Shown here in pieces: positions 23,069-31,600 of a stretch of 64,000 bases of DNA. The notes below the pieces were generated by a model that saw only the letters and a list, made by a program, of their open reading frames with translations, ran no database searches and had not been told where the DNA came from. The translations under genes and the position numbers were made by a program. Positions within the stretch are counted from its first letter, which is position 1; the number at the start of each line of letters is the position of its first letter. The stretch covers positions 627,541,240-627,605,239 of the forward strand of contig NC_081415.1 of the NCBI RefSeq assembly GCF_030272615.1, given 5' to 3'. The DNA comes from Cryptomeria japonica. Its lineage: Eukaryota > Streptophyta > Pinopsida > Cupressales > Cupressaceae.

Positions 23069-26000
23069 GTATGTGTATATATATATATGTATGTGTGTGT
23101 GTATTACTGATTTTTATATGTTTTTGCATTGATGAACCCAACCCCCAAAAAAAATTTGACAAAACCCCCAAACCAAGCCATCAAACCTGAACACAAACCA
23201 GTAACTTAGTTTATAGTTAAATGAAAATAATTGTTACTTAAATGTTTACTTAAAGAACTTTTTTTTTATCAGTCAAAACAGCTAAGGTGCTGCACCTATT
23301 ACATTAATATTCAAAAAAGATTACATGTATAGTGTGTCCATATTAGCATATCAATCTCCTACCAACAAACTGCATCAGAAAACCACCACAATCCCAACCA
23401 TCCATGCTATTTACTACCCAAAACACTATCTGCCATCCCACCCACACAGAAGATCTACACATCTAAATACAGCAGAGAAGGACCACAAACCCAACTAGAC
23501 AATGCACCCTGCCCCGCTCATTATCAACCAACCCCTCAACTTAGTTTATTAATAACTATAAGAATGAAAACAAACCATCCATTCAGATTTGATGATGAAT
23601 TTCACCTTCACCAAGCAGAAGGCCCACAATCTTTATGAAGTTTCGACTCCTCTGCACCCTCCATAGTGCTCACCTCCACAAAGTCTGAATCCACATCTCC
23701 AGACGCAGCATTGCCCATCGCCACACCAACCTCCATCAACCCTTCCCCCAAGAGGTAGTTCTAAAACCACCCATCCTCCTCCTCTGGTTTAAGGTCCAGC
23801 AGCTGCTTTAGAAAGGAGATCCTTCACTCCACCGTTAGTCTCCTACGAGGGAGAGATTCTTGGCACACTGAGATGATGAACAAGTGCTTTACCACTTCCC
23901 TACCCTGCCTTCAAACACATGATAGTCTCTTGGAAGAGGGACACCGACACCCATAACCACACCATCCAAAACATCGTGAATGCCACCCACAGATCTCTTT
24001 TTCATCACACCTTGGTAAATAGCATTTGCCATCTCTAAGGTCTCTCAAGCATTGAGAAGGGTGGCCAAAAACAGCAAGGGGATGTCCATGTCTACCCTAT
24101 GCCAATGATCCATTCTAAAAAATTCATCCCCTAAAACCATCCTAACCACACGAGATACTAGGTCATGCTTAGACCTTAGCACAACTTTCAACCCTTTCTC
24201 TCTGACACAACACCAAGGAAAACCTTCTTTCATTTTTTGCAAAGCAATCGAATAGAGGTATTCTTCTCAAACGACACCAAGCACCAAATACCCTAGAGAG
24301 ATGACAACTACACTGTGAAAAGACAGAATATAGGCGCGCCCCATAACAAGTTGGAGGCACACATAATAATGATCACCCCATGTGCTTGAGAATCATGGCG
24401 ATTACGACCCACGAGATATCATATAAGGAAAGCTTTTCCAAAGTCTTTCTCCTCGTCTTCTGGTCATTTTAGTACTAATATCCACAAAACATTGTCGTCA
24501 CCCTTGATCTCGCATAACTTGAAATCATACAAAATTTACATTGATTGTCCTTCGCACTCAATGGAAAGCCGCAAGTCCACTGGACTGCAATTAGAAAGAA
24601 TTCCCAATCTAGAGAGGTACATATCCATCCAAATTAAGGATAACCTCTGCCAAAACCACACAAGCGAACTTTAACTTCAATCACTGCAGGGGGCTCTAAT
24701 CCCTCCCAATCATTATTAACCAATCCCTCCATTTTTGCAGTTTCCACTTTGGTGTAAACATTTGACAAATGGCATTAATTACAATCAATGGGTCACCTTC
24801 TAGATGAATATTGGGGCATTTGAGATCCCAACCACATTCCAACCCAATCAGCACCATCCCAATCTTTGCTTCATTGTCGTTGTCACCCCTAGATTCACCA
24901 ATTTTTCTACTATCGTTCTACCCAACCAATCCCTGACAATGCACCTTGCCCCACTCATCCTCGAGTTTTCTTTAGAGGCTCCATCAAATTAATTTTCACC
25001 CATCATTCCTCAAGGGCATACCAAACAACACCATCCCTAGGATTCGAAGGAAGATCAGCCTTCCTAACCACAATTATAGGGGTAGTTAAACAAGTATTTT
25101 TTTTATATAAATATTAATTCTAATTTGTATTCAAATTGTTACAGACATTTGTTTTGCTTTTATTTTGAAAAAGGCTGTATATATTTTACATGTATATCTA
25201 ACTTTCGATTCTGTTTTTGAAAAAGCTAACATTGATTATTTTTATAATTCTTTTGTTTTGTTTTTGTTTTGTACAATGTAGTAAAACATTATTTACTTAA
25301 ATGTAACCTTGTAATAAACATTTTTAATATATATTTGAAATATTAATGTTCACAATCACACCATTACACTACAACCGTTGCTACCGCTATAGGTTATGCC
25401 TCTCAATATAATTAATTAATCATCCATCATGCTTCCGCCTGTATTCTTCAAGCTCTAGCAAGGGGCAAAACAATCTCAACAAAAGAAGTTTCATCTAGTT
25501 AGATGGTTGAAAGTCGCTAAAGAAAAGCAGTATGATAGTTTGAACATCAGATTTGCTTCCATCATGAGCTCCACTCTAGGGGCTGAACTTGTCTTAGACC
25601 ATTTAACCTCCCATGTCTCTTTGGAAATAAATTCTTGGTCAAAAGCATTGAGAATGCCAGCAAGGTTGTGATTTGCTCTCTTCTCAAAATCACTAGGCCT
25701 CCAAAATTTGTTCCCTAATTGTGAGATCAATAGAGATAATTAGAAATAATTCTTCTTGGTACCTTGGAAATAGCCGCAACATCAAATGTTGGGATGACCC
25801 TATTTTGGTAATAACCCTCTTAAAAATCATATGCCTAGAGATCTTCTTTTGACCAATTTATTGAATGGGATGGAAACTACTGAAGTGGTCCACTATCCTT
25901 GGTCTTTTGGATGGGCATCAACAACAATGGTTTTGCTTACTAAGCAATATATGGGCATTCTCACCTCTAACAAAAACATTGCTAATAGTTTAATCTAGGG

Positions 26001-29000
26001 CAGGGTAAATGGCTCAAACTACTTCTCGATGTGGACTGGCATTCGCTACCATCACATTGGTGAATCGGTTGTGTGATACTTGCACAAAGTTTAGAAAAAA
26101 AGCATAACACCTACGATCAAAATGTTCCAATGGTTAGTGAGATAAAATAAGATCCTCACCAGAGAAAATTCAATCACAAGAAGTCTCCATTTTTGCCTCC
26201 AACATTTCAAAGAATCTCATCTCCTTTTTGACAAAGAAGCTGCTTCTGTCTAGGCCTCCATCTCTCACTGCTTTAAAGTCCAATTTCAAAACAATTTATA
26301 CTTGGAAACATGCACTCAACATTGGAATGACTGGTACAGTAGTGCACTAACAGACAGACCTCTTTTTTTGGTATGTGGATAATCTGGCTTAACAGTAATA
26401 AAAGATTTTTGAAGACACATTCTTCTTCTAAAAATTTGGCATGCGATGGCTGAGAATGCCATAGCCCACTTCAGACACAAGGAAAGTCCAGTTGTTTCTA
26501 GCGTGGAGCTGAACCTTGTCAAAACTTGGAAGCTCAATGGCTTCTTTAGCACTCCATCCAACATCCTCTTTCGGATCCCCGCTCCAGATATCCATCTTTT
26601 TTTATATGGCTCGACTCCAATCTCAAGATCATGAACTTCAGCATCAATTTAGGGCAAGCTTCTAATGGTACTGCTGAGTTTATGGGCTGTAACTTCGACC
26701 TCTCTTTCACTGTTAAGGAAAATCACAAGACTTTCAATGTTTCAGAGACTCCAAACTGATAATCTAATGCCTCTCACATTAACAAAAAGGCTTTCTCAAA
26801 TTTCTGCGGTTCTCCAAAATTTTGATCAAATTAGCTGGCATCACATTACCAGAAAGCTGAATCATCTAATAGACAAGAAAGCCAACAAAGAAATCCAATT
26901 AGGCAACTGTTCTACATGCATACAACATCTCAGAAGTCAACGAGCAAACACCTCACATGACTCTTGGGCCCTTTTCTTATTTTGCCCACCCATGTATAAG
27001 TCCAGCATTACTTTGTATCTTTCGATGCATCTTATGCCCCTACTGTAACTTATCTATGTATCTAAATAAAAGTTTTCTTAAAAAAGTAATAATTGGACCT
27101 TGTGAAACTTTCTCCCCTGTTGTTTATTTTCCTGCATGGAGATGCACTTCCATGTGTGATTGTATCTATTGGTCCAACTCATCAAGTAAGCTGCTTAAGG
27201 TTGACAGACCATGCCTAATTCCTTGGCATATAGCAAAATATCCTCAGCCCCACTAGTAGTTTTCTTGTGTGCTGTTGTTCAACAAAATGCTGACTTGGAC
27301 ATTCTGTGAGATTGTCCAATCATTCTCTGAAGCATGTCCCTTCCGCATCCCCAAGTAACTATCACAATCATGTACTTTTCACTTAGATCTCAGAGCTTCC
27401 ACAACTTCAGACAGATTTCTAGATAAAAAATTAATTCTTATGTTGTCAAATTACAAGAAGACCTAGCCAATACTCAATCCATCATCTAGCACTTGAATCT
27501 TATACCCTTCAGTATATTGCAACTGCATTCCTCTATTCACTCTATGTAGAAACACACTCCAAAAAGAACTTTGCAGACTTCTGAGTATGTGACCCCATCT
27601 AATATCTGATTCACATAGAACTTGGCACTTGGCACTCAGAACCAACATAATTCCTGCTTTCTACGTTCTTGGATCCTCCTACTTTCCAAATTCTGAGCAA
27701 ACTCGGACCTAGACATTTTCCAGGATTTTAAAATTATAACTTAAAATGTGGCTATACATCTTGGTGGAGCATAGTTGAACTAAATAGTACTGACAATAGA
27801 TCCCAGTAGTGCAAATTTGCACTTTATAAATATATGACCTGGCTACTACTCGCTATTAGTTGCATGTACTTATTAGATATTGGAAATCCAAACTTTATAA
27901 ATCTACAATCCCTTCTGAACAGGGTATGACCTTGAATGAAGATTAGTCACATTAACTTATTAGTTATTACATTATTGAACTTCATGTATCTTTCATCCCT
28001 TTTGAACATGCCATGTGACTTCAAATGTTGATTGCCATAATTTGTCTATGATGCTTCCAGGTGTGACCTATCCTAAGTTGTCTGTTACTACAAAATGCAG
28101 TACATTGTAAGACTGCATCAAGTTACATCATAACACTGCATCAAGTTAAAGATGCAATCCAATGAACTTATTAGTCTAACTGAAAGTCCTAGACATAAAG
28201 ATTAATGACAAGATTTTCATACAAAATACATACAAGAAAGATTAATATGAGGGAATGCACAGAAGATAATTGCAAAATTTAACTGCAAATCATAAAATAA
28301 ACATACAAATCTATATAGGCCAGGATTCCTTTAAAAAAGAATTCACAATCAACAAAACTATAATGGAGTATTGACTGTACCTTGTCTCTTCTTTTCCTTT
28401 TGCAATAAGCTGTGAAGCCTTCCGTGACAAATGGAGAAAAATGATCTCTCTCTTTCTCCTGAACAAAAACCAAACAAAATCAAAATTTTCTAAACTGTCT
28501 TAGTTTTCACTTCAAAAATAAAATTAAACATAAACTGTCCCCTATATACAACACTCAAGTTCACAAAATTAAAGTACATCATCTTAGCTCATAAAAAAGA
28601 AAGTACACTCTAAAACAAACCATGGTACCCTTGTCAATTAAATGATTTTTGTATATGTTTCAAATTTTCCAATCCTCTTAATTCATTATAGTGGAAGCAT
28701 TTAAGATGGCATTTCACATTTGCTTTTTAATGGATATTATCAGAAATAGATACCAAACCATAAAATTTGATCAATCAGAACTTGCCACCCAAACATGAAA
28801 TAATAAAACCTACCATATAGTCAATGCACATCTGTCTTGGATGATCGTATAACTCTGCATCACCATAAACCTGGTCTGCAACAGCACGGAAAAGGCAATT
28901 GCCATCTGCAGCCATGCGTCTAACTTCAAAACCTCGTGCATGCCGAATATCACTCTCAAACTGCCGTTCTCTTTCCTGCAACATTTTGAGTTAATAATGG

Positions 29001-31246
29001 CATATACCATGATCTTTAGAACATACAACAATTTAATGAGAATTTTCTATAGAGTCTAACAGAAGATAAAAAATAATTAGGGGCAATTCTTTGGGGCAAA
29101 TCAAGCAATGGAAATTATAACAAGCCTGCCATAACATTACATAGCATATTGTTTATTATTAATATTAATTACTAAACATATGCAAGCCTTGTATCATAAT
29201 GACCCAACTGTAAGCATGGATAACAGTATCCAAAAGACCCAAGCTATATGATGCAAAACTGACACAATATCAAAGACACTGAACCCCTCTAAATGTAGGT
29301 TGACCAAGAAATATAAATATCAAAAGTAAGCCATTCAATTTGGAGTGTGACGAGTCACGGTAATGCAAAAGTGCCTGCTCAAACCCTGAAATAGAAAAAA
29401 AAAAAAAATCACAAAGCAGCCTCCATTTTGTATTGTGTTTAAAATAAGACTAAGAGCACAGGAACGAGATGACAGAAATATCCTTCTAAGGATCTTCAAA
29501 TTTCATCCAAGTATTTTAAATGCTGCCAAGATAAAAGCAAGAAACTGCTGCAATAGTACAAAGCTATTATTTTGGACACTAAAGATCGATTTGTTATTTT
29601 GGACACTAAAGATCAATTTGAGGGAACAAAGACGTGCCTAAATGCAGTCATGGTACCTCTAAAACCTACCAAATGAATCAAATGTGTAACCATGTGCCTA
29701 CACTCAAACCCAAGGGAAAAACTAATTAACAACTGCCAAGTGTATAACAGCAGTACAGCTTGATAAAATTAACTTCAATTGTAAAATTCAAATTGCTGTG
29801 TATCTAGGCTTCCATGGTACTATGTTCTAATCCTCCTGATCACATCAGGTTGTTCTACAACGGATTAAGGGAATAATAACAATTTCTTAAAAAAATAATA
29901 AATGGATGCCATACAATCTATTATACAAAATTATATCAATTTTAGACCTCGACATGTAATTCCTATAGACATGTCAAAACCTAGATGACCATAATTGTAA
30001 TGGGATACGAAATGTCTACAAGAAGTGTATGCAAAGAGACCAAATGATATCATACTTAACCACATAATATCAGGCAAACAAGCTAAAAATGTTTCAATAG
30101 CCTGGCTTGTTGTCTCCTAACAAAAACAAGCAAAACATCATTATAGTTCAAGAGCTGATAATCAAACCTAAACGCAAGACGGATAACCCTAGCTCTACAA
30201 ATGATAAAAAGCAAACAGTGTCACCCAGGGTAGTCCAAGAAAGTTCATTACATAACTGGGCATTGGTGGTAAAGCGTGAATTCATAACTGGGCATTGGTG
30301 GTAAAGCGTGAATGTTGAAGGTGTGAAACTGAATAAAATTGATGACAGTGAATATAATCAGGATCTTGCACGATTTCATTACTAGAATATTAACAAACAA
30401 GACAGACTACGAGGAGACTTACATCATCATCATCATAGGACCCAGAACATGAACTATCTTCAAGGGTGTTGCAGATTCCCTTTTACAGAAAATTCAAGAA
30501 TCAAGACATGAACTATGAGAACTTACAGCATCATCATAGGACCCAAAACATGTACTCTGTTCGTCTGCACTATTATATCCTTCTCCATCTCCATATGACC
30601 TCGGTGAGGATGGTCGTGAACCTGTTGGCGAAGTCCGGGATGCCATAGCATTCCATGAAAACTGTTGTCTTCTAGAAGACCCACTTCTCTGTACAGCCGA
30701 CCCGCTTGATACAATCCGTCTAGAGCCCAATCCAATAATCCCAGGTTTTGGGGGAGGAACTGGTGGAGGAGGAGGGCAAGAACAACTACTCACAACCTGA
30801 ACACCGCTGGACTTCTCACATTGGACCTCTCTATTATCTTCTTCTACAATGGTCTTCTCCCCAACATCAATTTCCCCCAATTCCAAACCAGAGACCCCAA
30901 TACTGCTAGCATTTCCATACAAATCAACCCCAACATGAGACCCATCATAATTCTCTTCGGCAGAGCCGATTTCACAAGCTGCAAGCTCTTTAGCAGCCTC
31001 GTCGACTTCCAACGTATAGGGGATTTCAGTGCAATCTTGATAACTTAAACCATCACCGAGGCCCTCGAAATTATGATGCTCATCTTCAGGGACGAACAAG
31101 GGCTGAAAATTTGAAAGTTCCGCAGGGGGCACAGGCAGTGACGTCGCGGAAGATGAAGAAGAAGCTGCTGCAGAGGACGAGCGGCTCTGAGAAGAATTGG
31201 ATAAAGAAGAACCGCCGCCGCCCCGTTGCACCAGAATTCGAGTCAT
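10132..31246 (-). CDS. OTLD1: OTU-domain deubiquitinase, OTLD1/OTUD5-like (eight exons)
   Basis: A cysteine protease removing ubiquitin; in Arabidopsis the OTLD1 type acts on histone H2B ubiquitin in chromatin. Exons on the minus strand: 31246-30527, 28975-28814, 28458-28381, 16973-16895, 16807-16662, 16497-16432, 10664-10499, 10352-10132. All junctions are GT-AG and phases agree (0,0,0,1,0,0,1), giving 545 residues. The start MTRILVQRG opens a Ser-rich disordered N-terminus of about 240 residues with a proline run. The OTU core holds D264-G-N-C267 (nucleophile) and H372 in NHYNSL. Residues 428-450 form a charged helix. Residues about 495-533 (SVQTVLSMGFSYAKVMEAY) are a UBA-like domain. Arabidopsis OTLD1 is about 505 residues. 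Introns 3 (11.4 kb) and 6 (5.8 kb) are filled with transposons. No stop or frameshift interrupts the coding sequence, so it is probably functional. Confidence 0.93.
10499..10664 (-). CDS. OTLD1: OTLD1-like gene, exon 7 (residues 418-472)
   Basis: Acceptor ATGGCAG, donor GTGAGT, 166 nt, ends in phase 1. Codes for ALLAEGRFYSDLELTEKEIE and a following Ala/Glu-rich helix with a loose resemblance to a ubiquitin-interacting motif, then a Ser-rich linker. Confidence 0.9.
11298..12116. mobile_element. Non-autonomous hAT-type element, copy 1 (819 bp)
   Basis: Terminal inverted repeats CAGTGTTCCACGG (left) and CCGTGGAACACTA (right, last base changed). Flanked by GTATTTAT at 11290-11297 and GTTTTTAT at 12117-12124, an 8-bp target duplication matching at 7 of 8 bases. 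CAGTG ends and 8-bp duplications are typical of hAT elements. G/C-rich subterminal zones with GGGACA-like words surround an AT-rich middle. No transposase. It lies in intron 6 of the deubiquitinase gene. Confidence 0.85.
12068..12094. repeat. Poly-G tract inside hAT copy 1
   Basis: Twenty consecutive G, one T, then six G. It could form a G-quadruplex on the plus strand. Its true length is uncertain because such runs sequence badly. Confidence 0.7.
12698..13007. repeat. Direct tandem duplication, 155-bp unit, two copies
   Basis: GTGTGTTT-TAAAGGTCAGG starts at 12698 and again at 12853. The copies share CAAAAGACCCTACATA-TTGC and CTTCATGATGCATGAGTTCT and differ by scattered substitutions and a small indel. 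Intron 6. Confidence 0.85.
13559..13622. repeat. AT-rich tandem pair, 32-bp unit
   Basis: TAAAATTATTTATTACTTAA starts at 13559 and 13591, followed each time by TTAACTAGAT. Simple AT-rich duplication in intron 6. Confidence 0.8.
13680..15200 (+). pseudogene. LINE relic, RNase H domain and 3' tail
   Basis: Near 13737-14060 the plus strand encodes, over several frames, a plant LINE-type RNase H domain: VNFDGAAK, then GAGYVARDWNGN, then NLHLEGDSQIVVNAIIKGES. Downstream (14200-14820) is a second conserved stretch with ILLGEEFMSVAHRYQ, seen also in the LINE copy at 23262-25060. The 3' end is near TATCAATAAAATAATTAT at about 15190. A dead 5'-truncated copy in intron 6. Confidence 0.65.
15201..16431. 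other. AT-rich intron 6 remainder
   Basis: Very AT-rich sequence without coding signal. AACTAGGTTCTGCATCCA-like phrases occur three times near 16264, 16302 and 16332. Nothing else recognised. Confidence 0.5.
16432..16497 (-). CDS. OTLD1: OTLD1-like gene, exon 6 (residues 396-417)
   Basis: Acceptor CTTCAG, donor GTAAGT; 22 codons reading ANIDKDQVKAALKAQQDQQI then EN. A short helical linker after the OTU core. Followed by the 5.8-kb intron 6. Confidence 0.9.
16662..16807 (-). CDS. OTLD1: OTLD1-like gene, exon 5 (residues 347-395, catalytic His)
   Basis: Codes for EPINIFHGSYNTDSPPIRLS then YHRGNHYNSLVDPHR; His372 is the general base. The acceptor is a tandem TAGCAG: using the upstream AG (exon start 16810) adds one Ala. 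I chose 16807 because it keeps the length of the known family. The donor is GTGTGT after GGG, phase 0. Confidence 0.9.
16895..16973 (-). CDS. OTLD1: OTLD1-like gene, exon 4 (residues 321-346)
   Basis: Acceptor AAACAG, donor GTATGA, 79 nt, ends in phase 1. Codes for VYGNNMEIQAMSEMYNRPIH, the conserved OTU strand-helix segment. The exon is far too short to stand out as an ORF and was found by homology between flanking exons. Confidence 0.9.
16977..21135. other. Intron 3, part without a recognised element
   Basis: No convincing coding region. There is a diverged direct pair of about 96-bp spacing at 18953-19113, each copy with AAGCACAAGATCCAAGATCTA-like sequence. Around 20800-21060 a Ser-, Asn- and Asp-rich decayed frame resembles the tail of a transposon protein, but I cannot assign it. 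Confidence 0.4.
21136..21179. repeat. (AT)22 microsatellite
   Basis: An uninterrupted AT dinucleotide run that served as insertion site of hAT copy 2; its continuation ATATATAT is found on the far side at 22996. Confidence 0.9.
21435..22657 (-). mobile_element. LTR-like insertion nested in hAT copy 2
   Basis: The stretch absent from hAT copy 1 runs about 1.2 kb with inverted ends TGTTG...CAACA; read on the minus strand it starts TGTTGATTTTGTAACTAGG. It contains a GGGAAAACCTCCCTC phrase like that in LTR R/U5 regions. No 5-bp target duplication could be confirmed and the ends may be off by several bases, so solo LTR is inference. Confidence 0.5.
21528..21629. repeat. Cluster of GC-rich hairpins
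   Basis: Four consecutive near-perfect palindromes: TGGGGGCAGCACCCCCA, CAAGGGGCATCGCCCCTTG, CAAGGGGAAGCGCCCCTTG, and a longer ACAGGGCG...CGCCCTGT. Each gives a 6-8 bp GC stem with a short loop. They sit near one end of the nested LTR-like insert. Confidence 0.8.
23033..23103. repeat. Compound (AC)n/(AT)n/(GT)n microsatellite
   Basis: AC run, then AT runs with GTATGTGT interruptions, then a GT run; self-complementary overall. Just outside the right end of hAT copy 2. Confidence 0.9.
23262..25060 (-). pseudogene. LINE relic, minus strand, with poly-A 3' end
   Basis: Minus strand: an RNase H start (WVKINFDGASKEN, then CIVRDWLGRTI) near 25000-24850, a long tail region, and a 3' end TTTTGACTGATAAAAAAAAA at about 23262. 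The tail holds MVLGDEFFRMDHWHRVDMDI near 24150, clearly related to ILLGEEFMSVAHRYQTNADI in the LINE copy at 13680-15200. Frames are broken throughout. Intron 3, so it lies in the same sense as the host gene. Confidence 0.65.
25450..27090 (+). pseudogene. LINE relic, plus strand, RT end to 3' tail
   Basis: Plus-strand frames give LVRWLKVAKEKQYDSLNIRF near 25496 (post-RT region of L1-type LINEs), then a decayed RNase H domain ending in VLQNFDQISWHHITRKLNHL near 26810-26870 (RNase H C-terminal signature with the H-I-x-R-x-x-N core). The 3' end is near AAATAAAAGTTTTCTTAAAAAA at 27062-27086. Many stops. Intron 3. Confidence 0.6.
27091..28380. other. Intron 3, exon-3 side, nothing recognised
   Basis: No coding signal that survives inspection. 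The two halves of CTGCATCAAGTTA are repeated near 28113 and 28137. Confidence 0.4.
28381..28458 (-). CDS. OTLD1: OTLD1-like gene, exon 3 (residues 295-320)
   Basis: Acceptor GTTCAG, donor GTACAG; 26 codons (EKERDHFSPFVTEGF then YCKRKRRDK), the usual OTU continuation after the catalytic helix. Followed by an 11.4-kb intron. Confidence 0.92.
28814..28975 (-). CDS. OTLD1: OTLD1-like gene, exon 2 (residues 241-294, catalytic Cys)
   Basis: Acceptor TTGCAG, donor GTAGGT; 54 codons. Carries the OTU signature DGNCLFRAVADQVYGD with the nucleophile Cys267 and Asp264. Confidence 0.95.
29567..29620. repeat. 27-bp tandem pair in intron 1
   Basis: TTATTTTGGACACTAAAGAT starts at 29567 and 29594, followed by C(G/A)ATTTG each time. 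Confidence 0.85.
30251..30314. repeat. 32-bp tandem pair in intron 1
   Basis: CATAACTGGGCATTGGTGGT followed by AAAGCGTGAAT occurs at 30251 and 30283, nearly identical, so a recent duplication. Confidence 0.9.
30423..30479 (-). other. Candidate 57-nt cassette exon from duplication of exon 1 end
   Basis: In intron 1, 48 nt downstream of the exon 1 donor, a 57-nt segment is preceded by a possible acceptor (TGTAAAAG) and followed by a GTAAGT donor. It is open in phase 0 for 19 codons ending DSSCSGSYDDDD. Its last 36 nt align with the end of exon 1 (QSTCFGSYDDA). The acceptor has a poor pyrimidine tract, so use is uncertain. Confidence 0.4.
30527..31246 (-). CDS. OTLD1: OTLD1-like gene, exon 1 (residues 1-240)
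   Basis: Starts ATGACTCGAATTCTGGTG at 31246. Codes for the Ser- and Pro-rich N-terminal region and ends ...GSYDDA. The donor is GTAAGT from 30526 downward, phase 0. The unspliced frame would stop ten codons later at 30494. Confidence 0.93.
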
Positions 31247-31600
31247 CTTCCCCCAAATAAGAGGCTATTTAAAAATGCGTGGCGTAAATTTAAAACCCGG
31301 AGCTCTGTCAGGCTACCCCCACCCAACTCAGCACAGCGAGGTAGCAATCTAGAAATAATCAAGACAAATAAGGTTATGCCAAGCTTCACAAAGTTGTAAT
31401 GGGAATCTAAAAATAACCGAACCAGCCACAGCAATTCAGCCACCGCAGTAACAGCACAAACCCCAAACCCTAGATCTTCTTCTTGATCAGATAAAAGACA
31501 AAAATCTTTTATCCCTGGTCCTCACTTTAGGCGCATTGATGCCAATGCCGCGGCCTATGAATTTGTTGTTATTATAACCCTTCTCTTGCGCAATAGCCGA
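31247..31600 (-). promoter_or_regulatory. 5' UTR and core promoter region of the deubiquitinase gene
   Basis: Upstream of the ATG, the plus strand reads AAACCCTAGATC near 31466, a telo-box (AAACCCTA) common near plant housekeeping promoters. GATAAAAGA (minus strand) near 31495 is TATA-like. The transcription start cannot be fixed. A GT...AG pair at about 31629 and 31735 could mark a further 5' exon. Confidence 0.35.

Noticed and set aside
31243-31443. 66-codon frame upstream of the deubiquitinase start as an upstream ORF
   Set aside because: It begins with GTG, not ATG, and has no conserved content; not a supportable uORF.
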